In this document: positions 11,091 to 23,500 of the stretch, one piece after another
How the letters are laid out: each line of letters starts with the position of its first letter
How positions within the stretch are numbered: position 1 is the stretch's first letter
Assembly (NCBI GenBank): GCA_949357655.1
Contig: CASHTG010000019.1
Location: 620,001-684,000 of the forward strand
Length of the DNA: 64,000 nucleotides
Reading direction: 5' to 3'
From: Parascedosporium putredinis
Lineage: Eukaryota; Ascomycota; Sordariomycetes; Microascales; Microascaceae
The notes under the pieces: model-generated
Database searches by the model: none
What the model was told of the DNA's origin: nothing
Seen by the model: the letters and a program-made list of their open reading frames with translations, nothing else
Position numbers and translations under genes: made by a program

Positions 11091-13394
11091 GTTTGGGTTT
11101 CTTCGTTTGCTAATCCTCAACTAATCAACCAACTCTCCACACCCATCAACCATCACTCTCTCACTCTCCGTCTTTTCCCTGGTGTCCCGGGTGGTAGTAA
11201 TAAATAATATCTCATTAACGACGAGAGGTTTTACTTATTAATTCTCATTTCTCATTGGCCACAAAGTGGCGTGAAGAAACCCAACTTTTGGCTTACCACG
11301 GGACGGTGATCCAATCTCTAGGCTTTTAGTTGTGAACGAGCCGCCCCGCGGACGAGGTTCTCAACTGACTCCATCAGCTTTGGGCGTTGCTTTAGAGCGC
11401 TTGTTGTCGTGATTTCGAAGCGCTAGCCCACCTCGCCCAGGGCTTAGTCCGAGTTGCCGCCTCTCCGTGCTTTGTACCCGTTGCGCTTCTCCCTTGCGGG
11501 GAGAAGGTCTGACCACTTGCTACATGTACATGTAACCAAAAGCAAAGAGGGAAAGGGACAAGCAGAACGTGGATCTGAGATTATTGCAACGATACCCAAC
11601 TACGAAGTGAAAAAGGGAAAAGAAAAAGAGAGAAGAAAAAGAAAAAGAAATCAAGTTAAAAGAGAGAGAGACGAGAGAGCCATCAAACAGCCCCGACCGT
11701 CTCACAAAGGTGGATCTCGATACACACTATCGATGCAATCCACAGAGTAGCGGCATTTGGCACTCAACGTCGATTTTTAAACAGACACACTAATGATTTT
11801 GATATTATAGCCCAAAATAGAATAGGAAGAAGAAAATCAAGGCAAGATAAGAGGCGGGGAGAATGACCCATTAGACCCCCAAGGAGATAAGGAAGAGAGA
11901 GTGTTTGTCTGTCAAGTCTCCCTTTTCTCTTATCCCCCTTCCAAAAGAACATTGAAGACAATAGTGACAGGCATAGTTTAATGCGCACATTATCAACGCA
12001 TCCATCAAATGAATATCCCTCCCAGAATTCTAGGCCCTGATCTCTGCGGCCGATGATGCTCGAACTCTTGGGAAGGTACGAAGTTACAACGGATGTCTGG
12101 GAAGCTTCATCACCTTGACCCCCCATCCCCTCATCCTCTCCTGCTTGGATGCCATGTTCGAGACGTTCTTCTCTCTCCCTCACTCGCTCTCTCGCTCTCT
12201 CTCCTCTTTCCTCATCGGATCCCAGGTCCGAACGACGCGAATCCAAAAGAAGAAACAAAAAAGACCTATATACCGTGCGAACTACTTTTCTGGCCTTGGA
12301 TTGGACGGCACTTCCACAGTGTCGCTATAGTCCTACATAAGAGTGCATGTAATACAAAAACCCGGATTCATTGTTCTCTCACGATGGATTGGAGATTGGG
12401 CTGCCCCGGAACTAGGAACTAGCCTCCGTTCCGCGTCAACGGCCACCGCCGGCTCGTCGACTAGTAGGCCCACAAAACCCCAAACTTTTTTGGGTTCGAA
12501 TGCCTGGTCCATCCCGTTCCACGCCTCAGGGGCGTGCTGGAGGCACCGTAAAGCATGTGAATCTGCCGCTCCTCGACCGGCTAACATCCTTCCAAGTGTT
12601 TGTCATGCGTCATGCTTTGCTCAGGAACTTTGATCAAGTCATTTGGTACCGTCTTCTCCTTTCCACGAGTTCTCAGGTTATATGATTTGACTTGAGAAAG
12701 CCTCGAAACGTCACATTGGGTGCCTACGGGCATGGCGGGGAAAACTAAAAATCAGACAATATCCCAATCCTCCGTGAAAGTCATATGCGGAATGTGATGT
12801 GTGCTCCGGGCGTGAATCACAAGTTAGGACGAAATCTCCTTCTTTTTAACTTCTTCGTGATTACTAGTGGTCTCCTTAGAAGACGAGTGAGCGCCGTTTG
12901 AAAAAACCGTTGCCCCCAACCCGTTATTCGAGTGTAATCAAGGTAACATATATATAAAAAAAAGTGAAAAGCACCACTCCCAGCCCACCTGAACCGCTGA
13001 CACCTCATGGGATAAACTGAAAAGAAAATAATATAGCGAAGATGTGAACGGGGAGAGAGCAAAGGCAAAACAAGCCATGCGGGATTGTAGATAAAAAAAA
13101 AAGTGAAGAGCGTAGCGTTGGGTAAAGGGCAAGAAACAGGGCGACAAAACAGGTTGTGCAAAACCATAAACCAAACTAAACCAGTGAAAACCAAAACATG
13201 CCGCCCTTTTTCTTTCTCGTGACTCCTCGATGGATGCATGGTTTCTCCTCCTTCTCCTATGATGCTGTGTGTGGTGGGGAAAACAAACGACTGAGATGTA
13301 CTGCAAACGTGGTTGTCTGGTGACCATACTCTAATAAAGGCTGATTAAAGGAACTTGGGAAGGAATTATTGCTCAAGACACAGCACCGAAGCCC

Positions 13395-14908
13395 CTAATG
13401 GCTAGGCGGCTGGCTTCCGTTGGCAGCTGTTTCACAAGCTGGAGTTAGCCACGGTTTTGTCGGGGTCGGGGATCTGGCGCCCTTCAGGGAATATCTACTT
13501 ACACTGGCTATACATGCTCTGACCGGGCTGGCCATAGGGGAATGGGGGTAGTTTGGGTACATCTGGCTGTTGCCATAGTCTGGTAGCGATTGTTGCGGCA
13601 CTCCCGCCGACGGGGGCCGGGATACGCATTTGGCTGATAACCGATTGGAGGAAGCTGGAGAGCGCGAGAGCTGGGGTAGCCTGGGGGAGCCTGGCCGCCG
13701 TCGACAGATCCGGGTTCCTGGCCCTGGTTCTGAGCAGCCGAAGCGGCGTTACGTTGGCGCTCTTCTTCCGCCTTGCGCTGGGCCTCCTCCTCCTTCTTCC
13801 TCTGCTTCCACTCCTTACGGATCTCCTTGAATTCTGCTGCGCCGTTAGTTTCTGAGATGGCATGGGAGCACCACGAAATGCAAAGGGGTCGACCTACCAT
13901 CTGGGGTTCTCTTCGTGCCGTGGCCTTGCATTGTTACGTGAGCATTAAGATGGTTCAGCGTTCCATAGGCCTTTTCGCAACCGTTCCAGCCACATTTGTA
14001 CATGCGCTCAATTTCCTCGTAGCGCCTTCGGGGTCGTTTGTGTTGCTGCGAGCCTGGGATCGGTACGAAAGAGTACACCTATTGCTAGTCATTAGTCTTT
14101 TTTGTTTGTTTTTTTGTTTTTAGGCAAGTGTTGAGTAGCGTCCTGCCAAGTGGTCCTGTTGTGTCATACCTGGCTGGGGCGCGGCTGGGGAGGCGCGGAG
14201 GATGGTGTCGTGGGAAAGACAGGTCCCGTAGGGGTCAAAGGGCCGGCGCTGTGTTGACCGTACGCGGCCCAGTCCGCTCGAGCCTGAGCATACACTCCGC
14301 CACCATGTGGATAGTTTGGCATGTCGCCAGGGGCCCGTAGGGCGAATGCGCTTGGCTGTAGGGATACGTGGGGCTGGGAGCCGCGATCGAGCTATCTACA
14401 CGTCGTTGTGAGCATACGGTCTTATGAAATGCGTGGTAGCACAGCTGTTTAAAGGGCTTGGTAGGGTCAACGTACTGCTTCCTTGAGGCATGCCGCCGCT
14501 GCTTGCGCTGTTGCTCGCAGGATGGGGATGATAGGGGCGCTGGATGTGCTCCGGGAAAGAACCGGAGCGCGCGGACGTAGGGTAAACGCCATACTCGGAC
14601 GTAGGAGTCGCTGATGTGGAATACGTATTAGACCTCACTTCTGGTTGAGGCGCGGGATATTGAGAAGTGGATTGATGATCACCCGATGAGCCTTCGGACC
14701 TGCCATCCGTGTACGGAGCAGGGTATGGCGAAGGTAGCCCAGGCTGAGGATAATCGCTCGTGGCTCGCTCCATCGTATGAGCGTTGTTAGGCGCGGAAAC
14801 AGCGGCGTGGTGATTTGATGCCGCCCTTGGGGTATGGGCTGCTGAAGACAGAAGAGACTTCTGGTGATCGAGGAAGCCGGTGCGAGGCTGGGTGGACTCC
14901 AGGTACAT
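13395..14908 (-). CDS. con7: C2H2 zinc-finger transcription factor Con7 (three frame breaks)
   Basis: Con7 is a nuclear regulator. In Magnaporthe oryzae CON7 is needed for normal conidia and infection-related development. Exons read as 14908-14476, 14395-14170, 14078-13898, 13833-13503 and 13426-13395. The N-terminal half is Ser/Pro/Tyr-rich (MERATSDYPQPGLPSPYPAP; TSATPTSEYGVYP). Exon 3 holds the signature QQHKRPRRRYEEIERMYKCG with one C2H2 finger (CGWNGCEKAYGTLNHLNAH, then the second His in TMQGH). Exon 4 begins with the basic, coiled EFKEIRKEWKQRKKEEEAQ. Frame breaks occur at 14330-14333 (G4), 13612-13616 (G5) and 13537-13540 (G4), each one base short. Restoring the count gives exactly 402 codons (401 aa) across five exons. 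The gene is unusually isolated, which may reflect extended regulatory DNA. Confidence 0.92.
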
Positions 14909-17900
14909 GCTCTCTCCTCTGAATGTCGTTGGTGGAGGTTGGGAGGTTATCTTGGCGAGTATAACCCGGTCAAAAGGCTGATCGGTTTAGCCTTGTCGCT
15001 TGGTTTTCGATGTCGAATGGTGATGAGGTGAGTTGGCTGCAAGGTGAGCCGGGCTGCTTCGCCGTATCCCGTCTCCTCGTCGTCGGTGCTAGCCTTTCCT
15101 GATTAACTAGCTTCAAGCTCTGGGCTGGCTTCAATAAAACGCGCGCTTGCCGAGGGAAGCCAAAGAGGTGCGGGCGTACTGGACTGGCGCGGTCTGAGAG
15201 ACAGAGAAAGCGAGAGAGAGAGAGAGAGATAGAGAGAGAGAGTGGGAAAGAGGAAGAGGGAGAAAGAGAAAGAGCCGCGTTGGAGAGAAAGAATTGTCTG
15301 GTGGGGGTTGCAAGAGATGCGAGATGCGTGGGTGGGAGGGATTGTGGGCTAAGATGGAGAATCGGCAAAATCGCAAGAGGCCAAACTATTATGAGCAGTT
15401 TCTAGATCGAATCCTGAGAATTCTAAGCATCCAAAAGAGGAGAGTAGAAAGATAACAGGCCAAGTCAAGCAACGCGTAACAAATCCAGGTTCGTTGCGAG
15501 AAGAGAGGTCTGAAATCAATGTTCTGGTGAACAATCCAGGCGAGAGAGAATGAAGCCAAGCAAGGATCAATTCACTTTCTAGGTGAAAAAAATCTGGGTG
15601 CAAAGCCGCTAAAGTACTCTATGGCGGGTTAGAGGAAGCAGGGGGTATTGCCTAGTGTCTGCGGTGGGAGGGCGGGGGGAAACGAAGAATGGGCAAGTGG
15701 AGCTCAAGTGGAGATCTCAGAGAGCACCGGGGGTGTGTAGGCGGTGGTGGGGGAGGGTGTACTTGTAATTGAATTGTCCGCAGGGGTGCCTTGTGCTGTA
15801 TGGTGGGTCGGTTCAGGCCTATTACTTGGGTCGGGTCCTGAACCGGGTTGGTGCGGCGCGATACCTCCAATATGGGAATTGGAAAGACGGTGGAGTGAGG
15901 GGGTCAAACTGAGGGGGCTTGAGTCGCTTACCTTGCTCTTATCGGTAACTTGTGGATCACAAGCGTCTTCGTTGTGTAGAACCTTGACCACGGGACTTGA
16001 CCCTTAGAGCAGACGACCGAGGGTGGAGGATGAGCCTCATGAGGCGTTGTCTATTAGTGGTCAATAGGCCTCGAGTTGTGCGTTCGAGGCCTCGCTCGCG
16101 ATAAATGAACAGAAGGTGCTGGACCGGTACTCCCGTGGGAGGACGAGAAGAATCGGCGAAAATGAGGTTTCTTCAAGAAGGGGGCGCCAAATCCAAGAAA
16201 TGAGAGGTACGGGCTAATAATAATAATGCGGACGAAGTGGAAGGGAAGCATGAGAATGGGTTGAATGTTGAATGGGGGAGCGCAACAAGATTACATCCTT
16301 CCGGCGTCCAGTTCGCGGCCAGCGACTGACGTTTTACTGAATACAAACTCAACCCGAAAATTCATGTTGGACTTTCGAGGGTCTCTCTAAAAGACCGAGG
16401 TACCAAAGGCCCATTCTTCCAGGCATGAATTCCCCCTTTTTGCTTCCTGTCTTATTAGGTCACTAGAAATCATCAATTGATGGATTTTGAGTTTAACTAG
16501 GTGTACTCCTAGCGCCACTGCCGGTCCGACTTTCAGTGGCAAGGACGGACAAGTAGACAGATAGGGAACACAGAAGCGACCGAGAAAAGGAATCGTCAAG
16601 GACGGACGGAAGCAGTTCTTCAATGAGGCTCTTGTCGTGGCTCAAATTTAAGGGAATGCGCCTCCTTTGGTGAGGGGAAAGGCGAGCCGAAAGGGCGAAG
16701 AACTTCTACGACTTGGTCATGAGATAAGGGCACTTTCACTGCGGGACACCTTTATGTGTTCGCAGGGGAAAATGCTGGAAAAAGGGGGAATGAAAAAGAA
16801 AAATGGAGGACCAAAAGAAGGAAGGACAAGGGCAGAGTGGAAGAAGACGGACAAGAGGTGAGCCTTCACCCAAGCCCTAACTCACCTTGAGTTGGTCAGG
16901 CACTTGAGGAGCCCATTCATATTGATCTCTGGTTTGAGGTGCGCGACACTACCTCTGCCGAATTTTACTGGACCTGTAAATTTCTCTTCACTGGGGTAAA
17001 AGTAAACCTTCGGCTCGGAAAGCTCCGGTTCTACATTTGCTCCGGCTTTGATCATGTGGAAAGCTGTCGAGGGCAACAAGTGCCGTGTGTCATGGAATTA
17101 AACGATTGATGACGATCACGAAATCGCATACGGGAAATGCATAAAGAGATTGTTCTGCGGGTCATGAGAGTTCTTTAACGTTAGTAGTTGACGACAATAT
17201 TGCAGTATGGACTGGCATAGCACACATCCCTCGGTTTCTGGAAATCGAGCAGTACTGAGCGCTGACTCGTGGTAAACAAGTTGAGGGCAGGGAGCGAGGT
17301 CCTGGGTGTCAGAAAACTCGCAAGTCAGCTTGCCCACCGCCCGCCAACTGCCTCAATGGCCTTGCTCAAACCTGTTGAAGAGGGTGGGTGTGTGTGGGAT
17401 GCTCGCTTCAGAGGCACCACCCCCAAAAGACAGTGCCATGGATTTGGAGGGAGGGGGCGTTTCCATGCACGGTTCAGCAATTGACAATGGCTGGCCACCC
17501 TTGATCGATGTGTGGCCGGTTTGGGGGGTTTTTCTCCCAGCTCGAGAGAAGGTGCAGGTGTAGTAGGGGTGTGAATATAACGCTCGGCGCTCCGTTGCTG
17601 GTTGGTGGGACACGGCCTTGCGTACAGTCCGTCCCTCGTACCCAGGCACTGCTTCCTCGGTGCGGTTTGGGCAAATCGCTTGCCTCTACGCAGTCCAAAA
17701 TGGGGTGAAAAAGAATAGGCCCGCCCCCACCACTTTTTCTTCTGCAACACCCTGGTATACAAGTAGTTCATCGCACCAAAAGGGGATTGAACGAAGTGTC
17801 CTTCGGCAGGGATGCTGTTTGGCAACAAAATCAATGATCCTCTGGGCTCCGTCAGACCTGTCTGGGGCCCGGTGGACAAACCGAATGGACAAACCGAGTT

Positions 17901-20000
17901 CCTCTGTCAATGGCAGCGGAGTGGGCCAATGAGAGTGGCACGAGCTTTCCTCCAGAAAGTAATCATAATGTTTGACTCGGGCCAAAGTCAAGCTGGCTTG
18001 GAACGACAGGCCTAAATTTCCACTCCGAACACCTGTTTGTCCTTTGCATGAGATCCACGATTAAGGCTGCGTGAGTCGTCTCCAGCGTCTATGGACGTAA
18101 TGCGTAAGAACCCGGTCATGACCGACGTCCCATCTCAACCTGTAGCGCGCTCGTGCGAGAGGAGGAGGAGCTGCTTGAGCATGAGATGACTGAGCAGGAT
18201 GAGAGAACCCCAGCCTACCTACCCTCAGAGAGCTTTCTCTTGTGGGTTTCGGTTGGCGAAGGCACTGGCTCTAGCATTATGATCAAAGGATCGATCTTGC
18301 CCTTTCGCAAGTCTGCTCTGCTTAAGGAGGCCATTTCTAGGCGAGGAGCGCCTGTCTTGATACGATTCCGCAGTCGTCGCTAACAGCGGCCCCGAACAGC
18401 TAACCACTTAGTTCTATCCCTAGCAGCGCGTGGTGGGAAGGGGAGGCTCTACACTAAATGCGGCTCCCCTGGCCGGGCGATCAGTGGCACCATCAGAGAA
18501 GATCTCGAGGTGGGTGGATCAACCTCCGAAACAAGCACTCGCATGGTCTTTTCGCTAGCCGAACTACAACAAGATTCGCTCTCTCCATGAGGCACGCTAG
18601 GACCGGAAGCCAACTGCTAGCTATTCTTCAAGACGGGGTATTGCAGCGTAGGTGCTAACAAGGCGGCACTCCCCCATCTCCGAGCGAGTATGTCATGATA
18701 ACATTAGTTTGTGCCTCGAGGTCAAATAGAAGTGGTGGGTCTCTGCGAGTGATGCATAGCGTCCAGGTCCCAATAAATTGTATCTTTGTGAGGTCATAGG
18801 CCAAACTGTGCCCATATCTCCCATCCACCATACGGACGGGGGCATCGCGTCAATTCCACCAAGAACCGACTACACGTACCCACTGATGATTGGCAGTTTT
18901 GCACGTGGAAGACTCCTCAACGTACAAGATGCGACACGGCTTTTCTGATATTCTCACTTCAATGACGCACTCCTCTGGTTGAGATTCTGCCGGCAGGCAA
19001 GTCAATACCTGGTCGATATATCGGCATCCTTCGAACCAGGGGCAGAGATACGACGCCCCCAGTAGTTCCGATAGAAAAAGGAACAACTAATATTGATGGA
19101 GAAAGGAAAGGGGTGGGGTACGATTTCCGATTTCTTCAGATGTGATAGACCGCTGGCTATGACGATATGCCCAACAAGTAAACAACCCCAATCCACGAGG
19201 TACTGGCGGGATTTGAAGGAGCAAGAGTTCGCGCCCCAGCTTGGGGACAGCGCGATCATTTAGCGCACTGCAAGGGCCATACAGTAGTCCATTACACTAC
19301 TGTGGGTGGTACCCTTCGCTAAGAAGATATTCTCCGGCGCGCCATGGTGCCCCTTTGACAAGGGCCAAGCTACTTCGTAGCTGTTTGCCTCTCTTCAAGA
19401 GGGCGAGAACTGATGATGAAATCGAGATGTGAAGGATGGAGGAATAACTTCCCAGTCCCTCATGATCCCAAGGTCAACCCTAGGACGTTGTCGTCACTCC
19501 ATGCATCCTCGTCGCATCCAGGGATCAACATGGATCCGAATCCACCATCCTTCAGGGTTCAGGAGAACGGGTCGAAGGGCGCGCTCTTGTGATATTGGGG
19601 TGTGCAAGATCTCGGCACCGAACTGGCTTGTGTTCATCCCTCGACAGGGATAGGAAGGGATGGGGAAACGAGCGACAGCTGGACCAGTCCCTTGTTCTTT
19701 GGCGGGCGCTATTAATGCGCATCAGACCGTAACCCAAGCATTTGATTCAAGGCCAGTCACTCCGGTGGTGGATCGTACAATATGCCACTTTGGGGAAACT
19801 TTCGGGGGTTACATCAATTGTTTTTTTCTTCTTTCAGGAGATCAAATATCATTGATCGTTGGGGGGCAGGGGGTCTGACGGGGGTCGGAGGGTTGGTACA
19901 TTTGTTCTTGTACTGGGAAAGGGGGTGGAGTTTCCTCATCCATTGAGCCATCTGCTCATCAAGGAAGGTGCAAGATTGAACAAGTACTGTACACTCCGAG
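14909..20000. other. Upstream region of con7: leader, promoter and gene-poor DNA
   Basis: The first about 500 bases should hold the con7 leader and promoter. A GA dinucleotide run at 15212-15241 (CT on the con7 strand) sits about 300 bases upstream of the start codon, a common arrangement in fungal promoters. TACTTGTA motifs occur at 15760 and 17758, and the 12-bp perfect palindrome CATCAATTGATG is at 16471-16482. Frames such as 17325-17879 (minus) are open but resemble no family. No RNA gene is seen. Confidence 0.5.
15212..15241 (+). repeat. GA dinucleotide microsatellite in the con7 leader/promoter
   Basis: An imperfect (GA)n run of about 30 bases, interrupted once by a T. On the con7 coding strand it is a CT tract, which in fungal promoters often marks the region just upstream of transcription starts. 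Confidence 0.85.
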
Positions 20001-20537
20001 AAAAGCATGAGAGCATCACAGAATATCGATGCGCCATGACGGACCCCATGAGTAGAGTGGAAGAACAGACTTTTGAACTCATTGGAGGCGAGGTGCTTCG
20101 AACGGTGCTGGCAGCCATCTTTCTTTCTCGGCAGCCGGATCAAAGTTGAGCCTCTCGAGTAAAAATAGGAAATGGGGCGCCGGGTCATTCTACAATGCCT
20201 CCTTGTGACAAGCCAAGGTGATCTGATACAAGCGAGTCAATGGTCTATCAGTGTAGTGTATTCATGTTAACACAAGATATCAATTGAGACTGGTGCATAT
20301 CAAAAGTGGCCCATAGCTGCACGTCAAAATACTCTTGGTCCGCCAATTGATGTTTTTTTTTCCCCTTTTTTTGGGGGAGACACACGGCTTTCCCCTCTTC
20401 TCTCTCCCAGGCCGAGTAAGTGACTGACAGAGGCAAGAGCAGTCATGACAACGAGGTGGGGTGATGAATTATGCAGGACCTAATCTGGCGAACATCATTT
20501 TTAATCCACATTACCAAATGCAGGTCGCGGCGCACTC

Positions 20538-20558
20538 AGTACAAGTCATACTTGTACT
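20538..20558. repeat. Perfect 9-bp inverted repeat with 3-base spacer
   Basis: AGTACAAGT, spacer CAT, then ACTTGTACT. The two arms are exact reverse complements and contain the octamer TACTTGTA that recurs across the desert. The size and symmetry suit a dimeric DNA-binding protein site or a short hairpin. Confidence 0.85.
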
Positions 20559-23500
20559 TTTCAGCGACGGTGCTTTTGCCACGATATCAAGGCGACCACC
20601 AATACAAGTGCAGGTACTGAGATGAAAGCGCAGGAGATCAATTGGTATACAACTAGTGATTATCGGCATTGGGTGGTTGCACCCAGTCATGCACCCGAAC
20701 ATGAGCGCCTCTCCACTGCGCGTGTGTCCCGCGCGCCCCCAAAATTTCAGTTGTTGTTCTCTTCGTTACCCATCTGCCTTGTTCTTGCTCACCCTGCATT
20801 CCGGATGCCAGCACAAAACAGGACAACTTGAAGAGGGAGGAAACCAAGGAAGCCAGGGTTAGAACCTGAAGAGGGTACGCGCCCTGCACCCTGCAGAACA
20901 CCGAATTCAGATTTCCACCATGATTATGATTAAACCTCTGACCAGCAGTCGCTGTCATGGAGGTTCTCCGAAATCGAAGCGGAGTTTGGATGCGGCTGCT
21001 GATTCAAGTATGGTCTTCGAGATACCATCGCTGGTCCTGGATCCCTCCCTCCCACCTTTTTTTTTCCCTTTCTTTTTCTCTTTTTCTTGTATTCGTCTAA
21101 TCCTCCCCATCTTAACATTTTCTCCCAGCGCCTGCTCTCCGAAGGACGGCGCTGATTGACTTTGGAGTGGTCCCCAGCACAAATTTTCGTCCGCGCCCTG
21201 GATATGCATTGAGATTGGCTTGTTTATCCGCAGTCAAAGTATTGAAGCTCTTGGTGCAAGCACGGACCAGACCTGAAAGGGAAAGCGTCAACCGCTGGTG
21301 GAGCCCTCACCATCCATCCCACCATGTAGTACCGCCATTCCGACCATCCCAAACCATCCCATCAACTCGAGTCAACCTGCAGATGATTTCTCGCACTAAA
21401 AGGGGGACGAAAAGGGAACGAGCCCCACTCATATCACTCGCTAGTCCACCTCCCTCCCTTTTTCTTCCTTTTGTGCTTCCGTACGCCAAGTTTTTGTGGG
21501 GGATGGCCAGCACTGTGAGATGATGGCTCTTTTCCCCGAGATATGCTGCCTCCTCGTCTCACTCTTCAACTGAAGTTCGTGAAAAGGGAGGGCGAGAAGA
21601 TCCATTGAAAACGACTCTTCGTTTTACTTCTCCCTCTGTTTTCCTCCAAGAGTAATGGGGCGGAAAGAAGCGCAGTGTGGGTTCCTCGGCCTTGGCTGCT
21701 CCTCCCCCAGGTATCAAACAATTCGTAATATTAGAGTCTAGGCCTTTCACCAAAAGAATATGAGCCTGCATCCCAAGGTCTATGATGCCTCACGTTGATG
21801 CACGGGGGTTCCGAATTCGCTGATGCTAACGATATTTCCCAGCGCCACTAATTGATCGCCTTGCGTTCGGCAATTGCGTGAGGAACAATGGTACTTTGTT
21901 ATCAGTGTTCGATTTCCTCACAACGAGAGAGAGAGATGGCGAGTATCAACAACATCACAGCTCAGCGTGCGAAGGCGAGAAAGAGTCACAACATAACTTC
22001 TTTCCGATATCCACTTCCCGCCACCATGACGCTCATCACCACATCTTGGGACCGGAGTATCGGGCTATCGCATGCTACGAAGTCACCCTTCGCATGAGCC
22101 ACAGACAATCATCAACAAGTAATATCACTGAAGATGCAGTTGGCATGGCATTAGAGACAAGGGTTGACCTTTACTCTTTTATTGAGAAAAGGGGTGTATA
22201 GGAGGGGAAGGGGTGGAAGGGTGTATGGATGGCCAGTTTGCCATGAGGTGGTGGCTCAGGACAAATACTTGTACAGAGAGAGAAGAAAAAGAGATCCGAA
22301 AAAAGGTAGGCGGTCTAACCAATCCGGGAGAGTCCAGTCACACAAAAGGCACAGTTTGCCGCTTCCAATCTAGGCGTGTCAATTTATCTGTCCTGCATTA
22401 TCAATGGATGTATTGCCGAGCGGCCTTGGAACGTGACTCGCCTGAGCATCGCAACGTTAAGACATTGAAGTATTACCTCCAGTAAGCCAAACTGAACCAG
22501 ACTGCAGCGAATTCGGCTAGAATCAAAGGATTGTACAGATACCTCAACCATCACTCCACTGTGGAGCCGACCAGCTGGTACGAAGTACTTGTATCTTCGC
22601 AAGCTCAGTTAGCCGATCGAGCCTCGTGCAGATTCCCTCTCAGCACGGGTTGTCCTGAACCTGGCCGCTCTCTCGCTTGGGTTGGCAGCTCTTGGCGCCA
22701 TTCGGGACTGTTTCTTCCGAGCGCAGACAAAACTTGTTGTGTGCTGCGTAGCTGCAAGGAATCATCACAAGGGAAGCACCACAATAGGCAAGAGATGCTT
22801 TGAAAAGTGTGAGAAAATATTGAAGAAGAAACGAGAGGAGAGCATTTGCTCCCCCACCACCACCAAGTTCCGTCCCAGTCCCAGTCCCGCGGTTCCACCA
22901 TCAATAGCGCACACCAACCCCTACTCCAAGAACACGCAGCCATCTATCTCTCAGCACTAGGCCGATCTGTCACCAGCGTTAGTACTACTCGGCGCCGATG
23001 AGATCTCAGGCGACCCAGCCTGCCGGTTTTGAACTAAAGACGAGACTGAACGCCTCCGAGGAGGACGCATGGTAGCCATAACGTTGCAACTATGTTGGTT
23101 GACACTAGACGGTGATGACAATTGATAATAAGCATTGGCGATATTTGGAAGCAGCGGCGACGGGGGCTAATCCCAACCCATGGGGAATTACCGAGGTGGA
23201 AGACACCGACATAAGGGGGGTTTTCAAGCACACCATTTTCGCCGCTTGCACCTGGCCTGACTTCACGTGGTTAATGTTGGCTGCGCCTGGCCGAAAAAGA
23301 ACTGAATGGCCCCTCCCTGTTCTTGGCCCTTTCATTCCTGACATGTATTAGACACTTTCAACGACTCTGGACTCTGGATTGCGCCTTCTAGGGCCGGAAA
23401 GAGAAGGGACCATGGCCTTGTGTGTGAGAGCCAGCCCCCTCCTTCTCCTTCTCTATCCCAGCCCCCTTCCCCCTTACAAATACCTATATTCAGAAGTTAG

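Larger units (their letters stand above)
6479..13394. other. Gene-poor stretch downstream of con7
   Basis: Almost 7 kb with no gene I can support, apart from one doubtful small frame (7394-7678). It contains a CT run (7977-7991), an A18 run (8824-8841), a T34 run (11056-11089), purine/pyrimidine-skewed tracts (8860-8930, 11590-11680, 12150-12250) and TACTTGTA copies at 8184 and 9213. GC content is moderate, so it does not look like AT-rich DNA left by repeat-induced point mutation. Because base losses are common in this sequence, a short multi-exon gene could be hidden here. Confidence 0.5.

Noticed and set aside
12817..13327. Two long hydrophobic minus-strand frames
   Set aside because: Phe/Leu/Ser-rich reading of a purine-skewed stretch downstream of con7. 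Two overlapping frames are equally open and neither resembles a membrane-protein family.
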